A DNA stretch of 18,457 nt from UBA668 sp052034175 (GTDB lineage: Bacteria; Actinomycetota; Acidimicrobiia; Acidimicrobiales; Ilumatobacteraceae), in assembly GCA_052034175.1 (NCBI GenBank), contig JBPOIX010000020.1:1-18457 (forward strand). Direction: 5' to 3'. A program made the position numbers and the translations under genes. Every line of letters begins with the position of its first letter. Positions within the stretch are counted from its first letter, which is position 1. The notes beneath the pieces are model-generated. The model was not told the origin of the DNA and did no database searches. It was given only the letters and a program-made list of their open reading frames with translations. Positions 6,067 to 14,563 of the stretch are shown here, piece by piece.

Positions 6067-7704
6067 ATGAGCGACCCGATCGTTGACGAAGACAAGGTGC
6101 AGGAGATGAGCGCCGCCCTGGCAGAGGGTCGCAGGGTCCGGTTCTCACCCGATGGCCAGTCCAGTGCCTCGCTCGATGCCGGCAACCCGATACAGCAGCC
6201 GGCGGCAGACTTCATCAGCACCAAGCTGGACGAGATCAACGACCTGCTCGGCCGCGGCTTCGAGGTGGCCGTCGACCCCGACGGCTCCGTCTTCGCGTAC
6301 AACGCCGACCGCACCGGCCGCTACCTGGCCAACCCCGACGCCCAGATCGACAGCATGGAGCAACTGTTCGTGCACGAGTCCATCCGGCGCGGCGGCACCG
6401 TGGTGATCGAGAGCGACGGCTCGATCGCCTACCAGATCGATCCGGCCGCGACCGCCCCTTCCCCCGAGGCGGTCGCGGCCCGGATCGCCCAGTTCGACGC
6501 CGCGCTCGCCGGTGGCGACGTGAGCCTCACCCTGCAGAACGGCAAGTCGGTCACCATCACCCCGGACGGCGTGATCGACTTCACCGCCACCTCGCCCTCG
6601 GCGCCGCCGGCCGCGGCGACACCCGCCGCGCCAGCCCCCGCCGCACCGCCCGCGCTGCCCGACATCGATGCGGCCGAGATCCGCGCCGACGTCGTCGAGT
6701 CCGGGCAGGTGGCCCAGCAGATCCGCGACCTGGCGTTCGAGCGGCTGGAGGAGGACGCCGCCGAGTACAGCGTGGCCCGCGACGCCGCGGCCCGCCGGGC
6801 CTGGGCCAGCGACAACGAGGCCAAGGCCGCAGACATCCAGGTGAAGCGGGAACTGCTGGTGTTGGACAAGGCACGGGATGCCGCCCGCCGTCACGAGCAA
6901 GCCGCGCTGAAGGGCGATGAGCACGCTGCGGAGTTGCTGCGCGAGGCGAACATCAAAGCGGAGACCGCCAGCCAGCGCGTCGAGGCCGCACGCGAGGCAG
7001 CGACAGCCGCCCGCGGCGCGGCGGAGGCCGCCCGCGACGAGGTCGCCACACTGGAGGCCTCCGCGGTGCACGCCGAGTTCGAACACGACGTGCTGTTGGA
7101 GCAGGCGCGCCACATGGACGGGCACACCACCCACCTCGAACTGGCGGCAGACGCCGCGGAACAGGCCGAGATGAAGGACGCCGAGGCCGCCGAAGCCCGC
7201 GCTGCCGGCGACATCGCCGGTGCCGACGCACTCGCCGCCGAGGCAGCCAACCATCGCCGCTTGGCGCAGCAGCAGCTCGACGAAGCCAAGGCCGTGGAGA
7301 TCGACGCCCTCCGCATGGAGCACATGGGCATCGACCTGCCGGACGACGTGGACAGCGACCCGGACAACGATGTCGCTGCGGCCACCCCCGAGACAACGCC
7401 TGCCGACGCAACCGACGCAACCGCGGAGGCCGCCGCAACCGGAGGCGAGGCCGGGCAGCCGGTGCGGGTGATCGACATGGAGCCGGAGGTCATCGAGGTC
7501 GACGTCCCCGAGGCGCCTGGTATCCCAGGGGTCCCCGACATCGAAGTGCCCGCCGAGATCGAGATGCCGGTGGAGGTCACCGTGGACATGCCCGACGACT
7601 CGATGGACGCGGCCGCGGACCTGGTGGCCACCAACGACTTCGCCGACGACCTCGGGGCGATCGACACCGCCGCCGGCGAGCTCGACGGCCTGATGGACAT
7701 CTGA
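6067..7704 (+). CDS. Unrecognised acidic, alanine-rich coiled-coil protein with four N-terminal hairpin-like repeats
   Basis: A 545-residue protein that I do not recognise. It has no signal peptide or membrane span, so it is probably cytoplasmic. The N-terminal 170 residues hold four related units: a short helix-like segment, a Gly, a beta-like stretch and a DG turn. The DG pairs are at residues 29-30, 72-73, 117-118 and 167-168. A Pro/Ala linker follows (about 176-198). Residues about 205-415 are Ala/Glu/Arg-rich with heptad-like character and predicted long coiled coil. The C-terminus (about 420-545) is strongly acidic, with a Val/Pro/Glu stretch (VIEVDVPEAPGIPG) like an extended linker. 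This layout suits a scaffold or a cytoskeletal, chromosome- or envelope-associated structural protein, but that is inference. Codon use is typical of the window. A TACGGT box lies 8 nt before the ATG. Confidence 0.8.
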   Translation: MSDPIVDEDKVQEMSAALAEGRRVRFSPDGQSSASLDAGNPIQQPAADFISTKLDEINDLLGRGFEVAVDPDGSVFAYNADRTGRYLANPDAQIDSMEQLFVHESIRRGGTVVIESDGSIAYQIDPAATAPSPEAVAARIAQFDAALAGGDVSLTLQNGKSVTITPDGVIDFTATSPSAPPAAATPAAPAPAAPPALPDIDAAEIRADVVESGQVAQQIRDLAFERLEEDAAEYSVARDAAARRAWASDNEAKAADIQVKRELLVLDKARDAARRHEQAALKGDEHAAELLREANIKAETASQRVEAAREAATAARGAAEAARDEVATLEASAVHAEFEHDVLLEQARHMDGHTTHLELAADAAEQAEMKDAEAAEARAAGDIAGADALAAEAANHRRLAQQQLDEAKAVEIDALRMEHMGIDLPDDVDSDPDNDVAAATPETTPADATDATAEAAATGGEAGQPVRVIDMEPEVIEVDVPEAPGIPGVPDIEVPAEIEMPVEVTVDMPDDSMDAAADLVATNDFADDLGAIDTAAGELDGLMDI

Positions 7705-7811
7705 CGAATCACATCCATGGTGTTTGCCGAATCGGCGATCCCGCTGTGCACCAGTAGGAGGAAGCGACTCCCCCAGTCCCGTCCGCCTCTCGCATCCAGG
7801 GGAACCACACC

Positions 7812-8396
7812 ATGCGTCACCAGCCTCCTCCCACACTGCAGCTCGACCGGCCCACGGTGATGGTCGTGCCCTGGCACGACCCCATCGTCGACCAGATCGG
7901 CCACGACGTTCACAGCACCTACGTGGAGACGTTCTGGCTGAACATCCTCGGCCCGACGGCCACCTGGGCATTGCGGCGCCTGGTGGCCGGCCTGGAGCAC
8001 TACCCGCTCGGGTACGAGCTCGACCTCGGCACGGCTGCCAGTTCGCTCGGGCTGTCGTACACGGCCAGCACGTCGAACGCGTTCGCCCGCGCCCTACAGC
8101 GCTGCGTGATGTTCGGCGCCAGCCAGCCGGTGGAGGACGGGCTTGCAGTGCGCCGCCGCCTCCCACCTGTCGCCGGCCGCCACCTGGCACGGATGCCGGC
8201 CTCGATGCGCGACCTCCACGCGCACTGGCAGGTGCGCGAGTGCACCCTGGACGAGTTGCAGCGCGCCTACACGTTGGCCGCGGCCATGCGCGCCGCGGGC
8301 GACGACCCGGCAGTGTGGGAGCGGCAGCTGCTGGCCGTGGGGGTCTCGCCGGCCGCGGCGCACACCGCTGCCGTCAGCGAACCATTGGCCGCGTGA
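7812..8396 (+). CDS. Hypothetical protein, possible winged-helix fold
   Basis: A 194-residue soluble protein with no name I can assign. The segment LNILGPTATWALRRLVAGLE (about 43-62), followed by DLGTAASSLGL, SNAFARALQRCVMFGASQP and VRRRLPPVAGRHLARMP, reads like a helix-turn-helix/winged-helix arrangement with a basic wing. DNA binding is therefore possible but unproven. The N-terminus carries VPWHDPIVDQIGHDVHSTYVE, rich in His and Asp. The start is the ATG at 7812 with a good ribosome-binding site, AGGGGA (7798-7803), 8 nt upstream, unlike the leaderless-type starts nearby. It lies 107 bp after the coiled-coil gene, and its stop is only 9 bp from that of the convergent aminopeptidase gene. 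Confidence 0.75.
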   Translation: MRHQPPPTLQLDRPTVMVVPWHDPIVDQIGHDVHSTYVETFWLNILGPTATWALRRLVAGLEHYPLGYELDLGTAASSLGLSYTASTSNAFARALQRCVMFGASQPVEDGLAVRRRLPPVAGRHLARMPASMRDLHAHWQVRECTLDELQRAYTLAAAMRAAGDDPAVWERQLLAVGVSPAAAHTAAVSEPLAA

Positions 8397-8405
8397 CTGC
8401 GGGCG

Positions 8406-9848
8406 CTACTTGGTGAAGCCGGTGGCCAGGTCGATCAGCAGGCGCGTGCCGAAACCGGTGGCGCCCTTGCTGAGCCAACCGTCGTCGGCATCGACGTCCA
8501 TCGGGCCGGCGATGTCCAGGTGGGCCCACGGCACGTCGGCGACGAACTCGTGGAGGAACAGCGCCGCGGTGATGGCGCCGCCGTGCGGGCCGCCGATGTT
8601 GCGCATGTCGGCCACCTGGCTGTCCAGCAGCTTGCGGTAGCCCTTCTCCAGCGGCAGCTGCCACACCGGCTCGTCGCTGGTGGCCGACGCCGCCTTCACC
8701 TTGTCCACGAAGCCCTGGTCGTTGCCGATCACACCGGCCACCTTGCGGCCCAGCGCCACCATGCACGCCCCGGTGAGGGTGGCGATGTCGACGATGGCAT
8801 CCGGCTTGTCCTCCACGGCCAGCGACAGGCCGTCGGCCAGCACCAGGCGACCTTCGGCGTCGGTGTTGTGGATCTCGGCCGTCTTGCCGTTGCGGAACGT
8901 CAGCACGTCGCCGAGGGCGTAGGCGCCGCCGCCGCTCATGTTGTCGGTGCACATCAGGTAGCCGGTGACCTTGGCCTTGCACTTCAGCGCCTTCAGCGTG
9001 CTCATCGCCGAGAGGACTGCGGCCGCGCCGCTCATGTCCATCTTCATCGTGATCATGCTGTCGCTCGGCTTCAGGCTGAGGCCGCCGGAGTCGAACATCA
9101 CGCCCTTGCCCACGAGCGCCAGATGCCCCACCGGGTTGCGCGGGGTGTAGCTGAGGCGGACCATCCGCGGCGGCTCGGCGCTGCCGCGGTTCACGCCCAG
9201 GATGCCGCCGCAGCCCATCTCGGCCAGCTGCTGCTCGTCGAACACCTCCACGGTCAGCCCGCTGGCCGAACCGACCTCGACGGCCTTGTCCGCCATCATC
9301 CGCGCCGTCAGGTGCGCAGGCGGCGTGTTCGCCAGGTCCCGCGCCATCCATGCCGCGGCGGCCGTGGCACAGCCGCGCTCGGCACCAACGGTGGCGGCCT
9401 TCGTGCGGGCCTCGCCCACCACGAGCACGAGGTCCGTGAGGTGGGTGGGGGTCGGCTCCTTCTTGATTCCGGCGAAGCGGTACGCGGCCAGCAGGCCGCC
9501 TTCCACCACAGCCTGGGCAGCCTTCGCCGCGTCGATCGTGGCTGCGTCCACCAGCGACGTGGCCACCACGCCACGCTTGCCCGCGGCCCTCACCAGCGCG
9601 GCTGCCACGGTGCGCAGGGAGGACACGGTGAGCGAGCCGGGCTCGCCGATGCCGATGGCGATCTGTGTGGGGCCGCTGGCGGCGGGCACGAGCAGGGTCT
9701 GGCCCACCTTGCCCTCGAAGCCGTGCGCGGCCAGTGCGGCGCGGGAAAGGCCGAGCGAGCGGGGCACGGCGCCGGTGGTGGCCACCGGCACGCCGACCGC
9801 TTCGGCGGTCTTCGGCGCGGTGCGAACGATCTGAACTGCTGCAGTCAT
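8406..9848 (-). CDS. pepA: M17 leucyl aminopeptidase
   Basis: A 480-residue M17-family aminopeptidase, a hexameric two-metal enzyme that removes N-terminal residues from peptides in the cytoplasm. The catalytic domain is intact: VGKGVMFDSGGLSLKPSDSM (Lys248, Asp253, Lys260), MKMDMSGA (Asp271) and the signature NTDAEGRL (Asp330, Glu332, Arg334). Each sits 22 residues before its E. coli PepA counterpart, so spacing is fully conserved. The residue after GKGV is Met where many members have Thr. The N-terminal domain (1-160) is divergent, as usual for the family. The gene diverges from the YceI gene. The start is the ATG at 9848, with a weak CAGACT box 7 nt before it and GGCGGG close to the start. 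Confidence 0.95.
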   Translation of the reverse strand: MTAAVQIVRTAPKTAEAVGVPVATTGAVPRSLGLSRAALAAHGFEGKVGQTLLVPAASGPTQIAIGIGEPGSLTVSSLRTVAAALVRAAGKRGVVATSLVDAATIDAAKAAQAVVEGGLLAAYRFAGIKKEPTPTHLTDLVLVVGEARTKAATVGAERGCATAAAAWMARDLANTPPAHLTARMMADKAVEVGSASGLTVEVFDEQQLAEMGCGGILGVNRGSAEPPRMVRLSYTPRNPVGHLALVGKGVMFDSGGLSLKPSDSMITMKMDMSGAAAVLSAMSTLKALKCKAKVTGYLMCTDNMSGGGAYALGDVLTFRNGKTAEIHNTDAEGRLVLADGLSLAVEDKPDAIVDIATLTGACMVALGRKVAGVIGNDQGFVDKVKAASATSDEPVWQLPLEKGYRKLLDSQVADMRNIGGPHGGAITAALFLHEFVADVPWAHLDIAGPMDVDADDGWLSKGATGFGTRLLIDLATGFTK

Positions 9849-9920
9849 GCCCGCCAGTCTGCCGTCCTCAAGCGGCTGAACCGTGCACCTGAGGACCCGC
9901 AGGCGCGCGACGACACAACT

Positions 9921-9940
9921 GTTGCGAGTGCAACTATCAT
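9921..9940 (+). promoter_or_regulatory. GTTGC-N4-GCAAC dyad abutting a TATCAT box upstream of the YceI gene
   Basis: GTTGC GAGT GCAAC (9921-9934) is a perfect 5-bp dyad. Immediately after it, TATCAT (9935-9940) is a good -10 candidate, 39 bp before the ATG at 9980. A weak -35 (ACGACA, 9910-9915) lies 19 bp upstream of the box. A dyad overlapping the promoter spacer suggests a repressor or activator site. The ribosome-binding site AAGGA is at 9970-9974. Confidence 0.45.
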
Positions 9941-9979
9941 CGGGCGAACCGTTCGTCCGCCCGCGTCGTAAGGACTCAC

Positions 9980-10705
9980 ATGCAGCAGCACTGGAAGAAA
10001 CTCGTCATCGGTCTCCTCGCCCTCGTCGTGCTCGGCGTGGGGGCGTTCTACGCCTACGTCCTGTTCATCCGCGAGGACGCGCCGCCGGCGCTCACCACGA
10101 GCGACCGCGACGACGCGCTGGCGGGCGACACCACCGTCGCCGGCGAGACCACCGTGGCCCCGGTGAACACGGCCGACGGAGTGGACGGCGCGTGGGTCAT
10201 CGTGCAGGAGGACACCACCGTCGGCTACCGCGTGTCCGAGGTACTGGCCGGCGTGGACGCCGAGGGTGCAGGCCGCACGAACCAGGTCACCGGCACACTC
10301 ACCTTGGAGGGCACCACCGCCACCGCAGCCGAGTTCACGGTGGACATGGCCAGCATCTCCAGCGACGACAGCCGCCGCGACGGCCAGTTCCGTGGCCGGA
10401 TCATGAGCGTCGACGAGTTCCCGACCGCAACCTTCGTGCTCACCGCGCCGATCGACTTCGCCGCGCTCCCCGGCGACGGCGAGTCCGTCATCGTCACTGC
10501 CACCGGCGACCTCACCCTGCACGGGGTGACCAAGAGCGTCACCTTCGAACTCGACGCCAAGCTGGAGAACGGCCGCATCGGTGTGGTCGGCAGCATCGCC
10601 ATCCTGTTCAGCGACTTCGGCATTCCGGACCCGTCGAACGACTTCGCCAAGGTGAAGGACAACGGGCTGCTGGAGTTCGTGCTGGTGTTCACCCGCCCGG
10701 CCTGA
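9980..10705 (+). CDS. Membrane-anchored YceI family protein
   Basis: A 241-residue protein with a short positive N-terminus (MQQHWKK), one transmembrane segment (about residues 8-30), an acidic Thr/Ala-rich linker (about 31-68) and a YceI domain (about 70-241). The YceI core is recognisable: VGYRVSEVLAG, a beta-rich stretch through TVDMASISSDDSRRDGQFRGRIMSVDEFPTATFVLTAP, and TGDLTLHGVTKSVTFELDAK. YceI proteins form lipocalin-like barrels that bind isoprenoid or other lipids in the periplasm. Here the domain would sit outside the cytoplasmic membrane, tethered by the N-terminal helix. No lipobox is seen. The start is the ATG at 9980 with AAGGA 5 nt upstream. The gene is convergent with the ABC exporter operon. 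Confidence 0.9.
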   Translation: MQQHWKKLVIGLLALVVLGVGAFYAYVLFIREDAPPALTTSDRDDALAGDTTVAGETTVAPVNTADGVDGAWVIVQEDTTVGYRVSEVLAGVDAEGAGRTNQVTGTLTLEGTTATAAEFTVDMASISSDDSRRDGQFRGRIMSVDEFPTATFVLTAPIDFAALPGDGESVIVTATGDLTLHGVTKSVTFELDAKLENGRIGVVGSIAILFSDFGIPDPSNDFAKVKDNGLLEFVLVFTRPA

Positions 10706-10757
10706 GGCCGGGCTGAAGGCCGGCCTGAGGCCGGGCGAGGCCGGGCTGAGGCTGGGC
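10706..10757. repeat. Degenerate tandem repeat of GGCCGGGCTGA
   Basis: Five imperfect 10-12 bp units (GGCCGGGCTGAA, GGCCGGCCTGA, GGCCGGGCGA, GGCCGGGCTGA, GGCTGGGCCG) run directly on from the stop codon of the YceI gene, which itself lies in the partial first unit GCCTGAGGCCG. Purine-rich and extremely G/C-rich; it contains several GGCC self-complementary cores that could fold in RNA. Confidence 0.8.
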
Positions 10758-10770
10758 CGGGCGCCGGCGG

Positions 10771-10786
10771 CGCTGAGCGCTCAGCG
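10771..10786. terminator. Perfect 16-bp palindrome at the end of the ABC operon
   Basis: CGCTGAGCGCTCAGCG reads the same on both strands and contains the TGA stop of the minus-strand ABC gene. With the adjoining GC-rich repeat it may act as a bidirectional terminator for two convergent genes. No T-tract is present. Confidence 0.3.
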
Positions 10787-12589
10787 ACCTGCGGTCGGGT
10801 CCACGACGGGCTGCGACCTGGCCCAGGCCGCGGCCAGCGCCGCATACCGGCCACCCAGCGCCACCAGTTCGTCGTGTGTGCCCACCTCGGCGAGGCGAGC
10901 GTGGTCCACCACGGCGATGCGGTCCGCGCGGCGCACGGTGCTCAGCCGGTGCGCCACCACGATCACGGTGCGGCCTTCCATCAGGCGTTCCAAGGCGCGC
11001 TCCACCACCGCCTCGGTGCCAGGGTCGAGGTTGCTCGTCGCCTCGTCCAGCACCAGGACGGCAGGGTCCACGAGCGCGGCGCGCGCCAACGACACCAGCT
11101 GCCGCTCTCCCGCGCTGAGGCGCGAGCCCCGCTCCCGCACTTCGGTCTCCAACCCTTCGGGCAGTTCCTCGAAGCGCTGCAGCACGCCGATCGCCTCCAG
11201 GGCCGCAGCGACGTCGGCGTCGGTGGCACCGGGCCGGGCGACGCGAATGTTGTCACGGATCGTTCCCCCGAACAGGAAGCCCTCCTGGGGAACGACCACC
11301 ACGCGCTCGCGCAGGCTCTGGAGCGAGGCGAGACGGAGGTCCACCTCGCCGAAGCTGACATGGCCGCTGGACGGGTCGTACAGGCGTGACAGCAGCTTGG
11401 CCAGGGTGCTCTTGCCGGCGCCCGTCGGGCCGACCAGCGCCAGGCGCTCGCCCGGCTGCACCTCCAGCGTCACGTCGTGCAGCGCCGGGCGCTCGGCCCC
11501 CTCGTAGGTGAACGTGATGTCGTGCGCGGTCAGGACACCGCTGGCCGGCAGCGGCACCGGGTGAGGGTGCTCCGCCACGTCGGGCACGCTGTCCACGAGA
11601 GTGAACAGCTTGTGCAGCGAGGCCGCCGCGCTCTGCACGGTGTTGTACAGCTGCGAGAGCTGCTGCACGGGGTCGAACATGTTCGCCACGAGCAGCACGA
11701 ACGCCGCCACCGTGCCGAAGGCCACCGAACCACTGTGCACCAGCACGCCGCCCACACCCACGAGCAGGGCGATGGACACGATGCCCGCCCACTCCACCAG
11801 GCCGAAGTACCACGTGCTGATCTTCACGGCCCGCAGGTGGGCGCCGTACAGCGCCCGGTTGGTGTGCACGAAGCGGCGGGCCTGCTCGCCCTGGCGACCG
11901 TAGGCCTGGATGACGCGGACGCCGGTGATGCCTTCCTGCAGGTTGGACAGGTTCTGCCCCACCTTCTCGCGCACGTCCAGGTACGCCACGTTGGACACCC
12001 GCTGGAAGCGCACCGAGGCGAAGCCGAGCACCGGGGCCACGAAGAGCACCACCACCAGCGTCAGCTCCCAGCTCAGCGCCAGCATCAGCACGAGCGTCAT
12101 CACCAGAAGCAGGCCGGCGGCCACGAACTGCAGCAGGCCCCATTGGATGAGCTCCGCCATGCTCTCGATGTCGGCGGTCATGCGCGACACGAGCACACCG
12201 GCCTTGTTGCGATCGAAGAAGGCCATCGACTGCGCCTGCAGGCGGTCGAAGACGGTGACCCGCAGGTCGCGCAGGAAGCCCTCCCCGGCGCGGTTGATGG
12301 CCAGATACTGCATCCGGCCGACGATGTAGCCGAGCACCACGGTGACGAAGTAGCCGGCCACCGCCAGGTTCAGCGTGGCGGGGCTGTCCAGGCCGACACC
12401 GCGGTCCAACCCGAGCTTCACGAACACCGGGCCGGCCACCACGCAGACGGTGGAGATGGACACCAGCGCGATTGCCCACCAGATCGTGCGCCGGTACGGC
12501 CGGGCGAACTGCATGGCGCGACGCAGCACCTTGGTGGTCTCGGTGCGATCGAGGCGGTCCTCGTCGCTGACGGCGCTCCCGGCCCACAT
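10781..12589 (-). CDS. ABC exporter half-transporter, second gene of heterodimer (catalytic Walker B, degenerate signature)
   Basis: A 602-residue half-transporter with an N-terminal six-helix exporter domain (about 25-335) and a C-terminal ATPase domain. The motifs are Walker A GPTGAGKST (387-395), Q-loop VPQEGFLF (Gln435), signature LSAGE (491-495), Walker B VLVLDEATS with catalytic Glu516, and H-loop AHRLST (His547). The signature departs from LSGGQ. In a heterodimer this faces the partner's Walker A/B, forming the degenerate ATP site, as in TM287/288-type exporters. It starts at the ATG 12589-12587, whose first base is the last base of the partner's TGA (TGATG), so translation is coupled. 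Substrate unknown; drug or lipid export is typical of the family. Confidence 0.93.
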   Translation of the reverse strand: MWAGSAVSDEDRLDRTETTKVLRRAMQFARPYRRTIWWAIALVSISTVCVVAGPVFVKLGLDRGVGLDSPATLNLAVAGYFVTVVLGYIVGRMQYLAINRAGEGFLRDLRVTVFDRLQAQSMAFFDRNKAGVLVSRMTADIESMAELIQWGLLQFVAAGLLLVMTLVLMLALSWELTLVVVLFVAPVLGFASVRFQRVSNVAYLDVREKVGQNLSNLQEGITGVRVIQAYGRQGEQARRFVHTNRALYGAHLRAVKISTWYFGLVEWAGIVSIALLVGVGGVLVHSGSVAFGTVAAFVLLVANMFDPVQQLSQLYNTVQSAAASLHKLFTLVDSVPDVAEHPHPVPLPASGVLTAHDITFTYEGAERPALHDVTLEVQPGERLALVGPTGAGKSTLAKLLSRLYDPSSGHVSFGEVDLRLASLQSLRERVVVVPQEGFLFGGTIRDNIRVARPGATDADVAAALEAIGVLQRFEELPEGLETEVRERGSRLSAGERQLVSLARAALVDPAVLVLDEATSNLDPGTEAVVERALERLMEGRTVIVVAHRLSTVRRADRIAVVDHARLAEVGTHDELVALGGRYAALAAAWARSQPVVDPTAGR

Positions 12590-14484
12590 CAGCGCGCGCC
12601 CTCCGTGGCGGGGTCGCCGGCCTCGACGTCGACGTCGTCGCCGTCCTCGGTGACAGCGGCCAGCGCGGCCAGGACCTCGCGATAGCGCTCGCTGCCGGCC
12701 AGCAGTTCGTCATGGGTGCCCGTGGCCGCTACCCGGCCGCCGTCCAGCAGCACCACGGTGTCGGCGAGGGCGATGGTGCCCGGACGGTGGGCGATGACGA
12801 TGGTGGTCCGCCCTTCCATCACCGACGCCATTGCCTCACGGATCTCGTGCTCTTTGGAGGGGTCGACCGCGCTGGTGGCGTCGTCCAGGACCAGCACCCG
12901 CGGGTCGGCCAGGATGGCTCGCGCGAGGGCGATGCGTTGCCGCTGCCCACCGCTGAGGGAGTACCCGCGCTCGCCGAGCATCGTGCCGTACCCCTCGGGC
13001 AGAGCGGTGACGAAGTCGTGCGCGCCGGACAGGCGGGCCGCGCGTTCGATGTCCTCCGCGGGCGCGTCGGGGCGGGAGAAGGCGATGTTGGCGGCGACGG
13101 AATCGTGGAAGAGGAAGGTGTCCTCGAACACGATGGCCACTGCGTGCCGCAGGTCCGAGAGGGCGAGGTCGCGCACGTCCACCCCGTCGATCTCCACCGC
13201 CCCGTCGTCCACGTCGTAGAAGCGCACCAGCAGGCGGGCCACGGTGCTCTTGCCGCCACCGGTGGCGCCGACCACGGCGACCGAGGCGCCGGCCGGGATG
13301 TGCAGGTCGAAGCCGGCCAGCACGGGGGCCTCCGGGGTGTAGCCGAACTGCACCCCGCGGAAGCGCACCTCGCCCAACCGTTCGCCGGCGGGAAGGGGGC
13401 GAGGCGTCGCCGGGTCGTCGACCGCGGGCACGGTGGACAGCACCTCGTTCACCCGCAGCAGCGCCGCCGCGGCCCGCTGACCGAACGCCACCGTCATCCC
13501 CAGGTTGCGCAGCGGGAAGATCAGCAGGCCGATGTACTGCATGAACTCCAACATCTGGCCGGGGGTCATCGCACCCTCCCGCACCCGGTGGCCACCGATG
13601 GCAAGCACCGCGAGCAGGCCAAGGTTGGGCAAGAGGTCCAGCGCCGGCAGGAACGCACTGCGCACCCGGGCCGCCTGCAGCGAGACGCGACGGATGTCGT
13701 CGGCCTCGGTGGCCAGCCGGCGGGCCGTGACCTCCTCGGCGCCGAAGCCCTTGATGACGCGCACCCCGCTGACGGCTTCCTCCACCACCGTGGCCAGCTG
13801 CGCCTGTTCCTGCTGCACGGCCAGCACGGCGGGGTGGATGCGGCGCGAGAAGCGGGTGGCCAACACGTTCAGCAACGGCAGCGGCGCCAGCGCCACCAAC
13901 GCCAGCAGGGGCTGCTGCACCGCCAGGATCACCACGATCGCCGAGACCATCGCCAGGTTGGAGGCCGTGATCGGGATCATCACCACGAAGCCCTGCACCT
14001 GCATCAGGTCGCTGGAGGCTCGGCTCATCAACTGCCCGGTCTGGGTGTGGTCGTGGAACTTCACATGCAGGCGCAGGATGTGCGCGAAGAGCTGTTCGCG
14101 CAGGCGGGTCTCGGTGAGACGGCTCTCACGGAAGGCGAACCAGCGACGCCATGCGGTGAAGATGCCGGCGATGCAGGCTGCCGCCACCAGCAGCATCGAC
14201 CACAGCACGACCGAGCCCTCGCCGAGGACGGCGCGGTCGATGGCCAGGCGGGTGAGGCGTGGCACGGTGACCTTGCCGGCGCTCCAGAGCAGGCCGACCA
14301 CGACACCTGCCACCAGGCCGGCGCGCTGCTCGCGGAGCACCGAACGCAACAACCCCCACCCACCGGCACCCGGGCTGGGAGCCTTTGTGGACGGGACGGT
14401 GGCTGTGCCGGCGGCGCCCGTGGCTGGGTTGGCGGCGGCCGCGGCGGCGCGGCTGCTGCGCTGCGCCCCCGGTCGTTTCCCCAC
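12589..14484 (-). CDS. ABC exporter half-transporter, first gene of heterodimer (degenerate Walker B)
   Basis: A 631-residue half-transporter. A non-conserved Ala/Pro/Gly-rich N-terminal extension (about 40 residues) precedes the six-helix exporter domain and the ATPase domain. Numbered from the upstream GTG at 14496, the motifs are Walker A GATGGGKST (410-418), Q-loop VFEDTFLF with Glu at 458 instead of Gln, canonical signature LSGGQ (514-518), Walker B VLVLDDATS with Asp539 in place of the catalytic Glu, and H-loop His570. The noncanonical Walker B belongs to the same composite site as the partner's LSAGE, which identifies the degenerate site of a heterodimer. I prefer the GTG at 14484 because TAGTGT (14498-14493) lies 8 nt before it. 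GTG at 14496 is in frame and adds four residues. The acidic C-terminal tail (EDGDDVDVEAGD) is notable. Confidence 0.9.
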   Translation of the reverse strand: MGKRPGAQRSSRAAAAAANPATGAAGTATVPSTKAPSPGAGGWGLLRSVLREQRAGLVAGVVVGLLWSAGKVTVPRLTRLAIDRAVLGEGSVVLWSMLLVAAACIAGIFTAWRRWFAFRESRLTETRLREQLFAHILRLHVKFHDHTQTGQLMSRASSDLMQVQGFVVMIPITASNLAMVSAIVVILAVQQPLLALVALAPLPLLNVLATRFSRRIHPAVLAVQQEQAQLATVVEEAVSGVRVIKGFGAEEVTARRLATEADDIRRVSLQAARVRSAFLPALDLLPNLGLLAVLAIGGHRVREGAMTPGQMLEFMQYIGLLIFPLRNLGMTVAFGQRAAAALLRVNEVLSTVPAVDDPATPRPLPAGERLGEVRFRGVQFGYTPEAPVLAGFDLHIPAGASVAVVGATGGGKSTVARLLVRFYDVDDGAVEIDGVDVRDLALSDLRHAVAIVFEDTFLFHDSVAANIAFSRPDAPAEDIERAARLSGAHDFVTALPEGYGTMLGERGYSLSGGQRQRIALARAILADPRVLVLDDATSAVDPSKEHEIREAMASVMEGRTTIVIAHRPGTIALADTVVLLDGGRVAATGTHDELLAGSERYREVLAALAAVTEDGDDVDVEAGDPATEGAR

Positions 14485-14492
14485 GAGGGGCG

Positions 14493-14498
14493 ACACTA
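14493..14498 (-). promoter_or_regulatory. Candidate -10 box of the ABC exporter operon
   Basis: Minus-strand TAGTGT is followed by 8 nt and an in-frame GTG at 14484. If functional, the transcript would be leaderless and the GTG at 14496, which overlaps the box, could not be the start. Confidence 0.35.
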
Positions 14499-14563
14499 CG
14501 CCGGTGCCCGGGCGCCCGCCGAGGCGAAATCCGGTTGGGCGTCAGGTGTGGCAGTGTGACGCC

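Noticed and set aside
6145..8190. A 681-codon minus-strand open frame
   Set aside because: Low-complexity Gly/Val/His/Leu translation antisense to the coiled-coil gene, which has a promoter, sensible composition and repeat structure.
8520..9971. A 483-codon plus-strand open frame
   Set aside because: Antisense of the unmistakable M17 aminopeptidase gene.
12712..14559. A 615-codon plus-strand open frame opposite the ABC gene
   Set aside because: His/Gln/Gly-rich translation with no family features; it mirrors the strong codon bias of the ABC exporter gene on the other strand.
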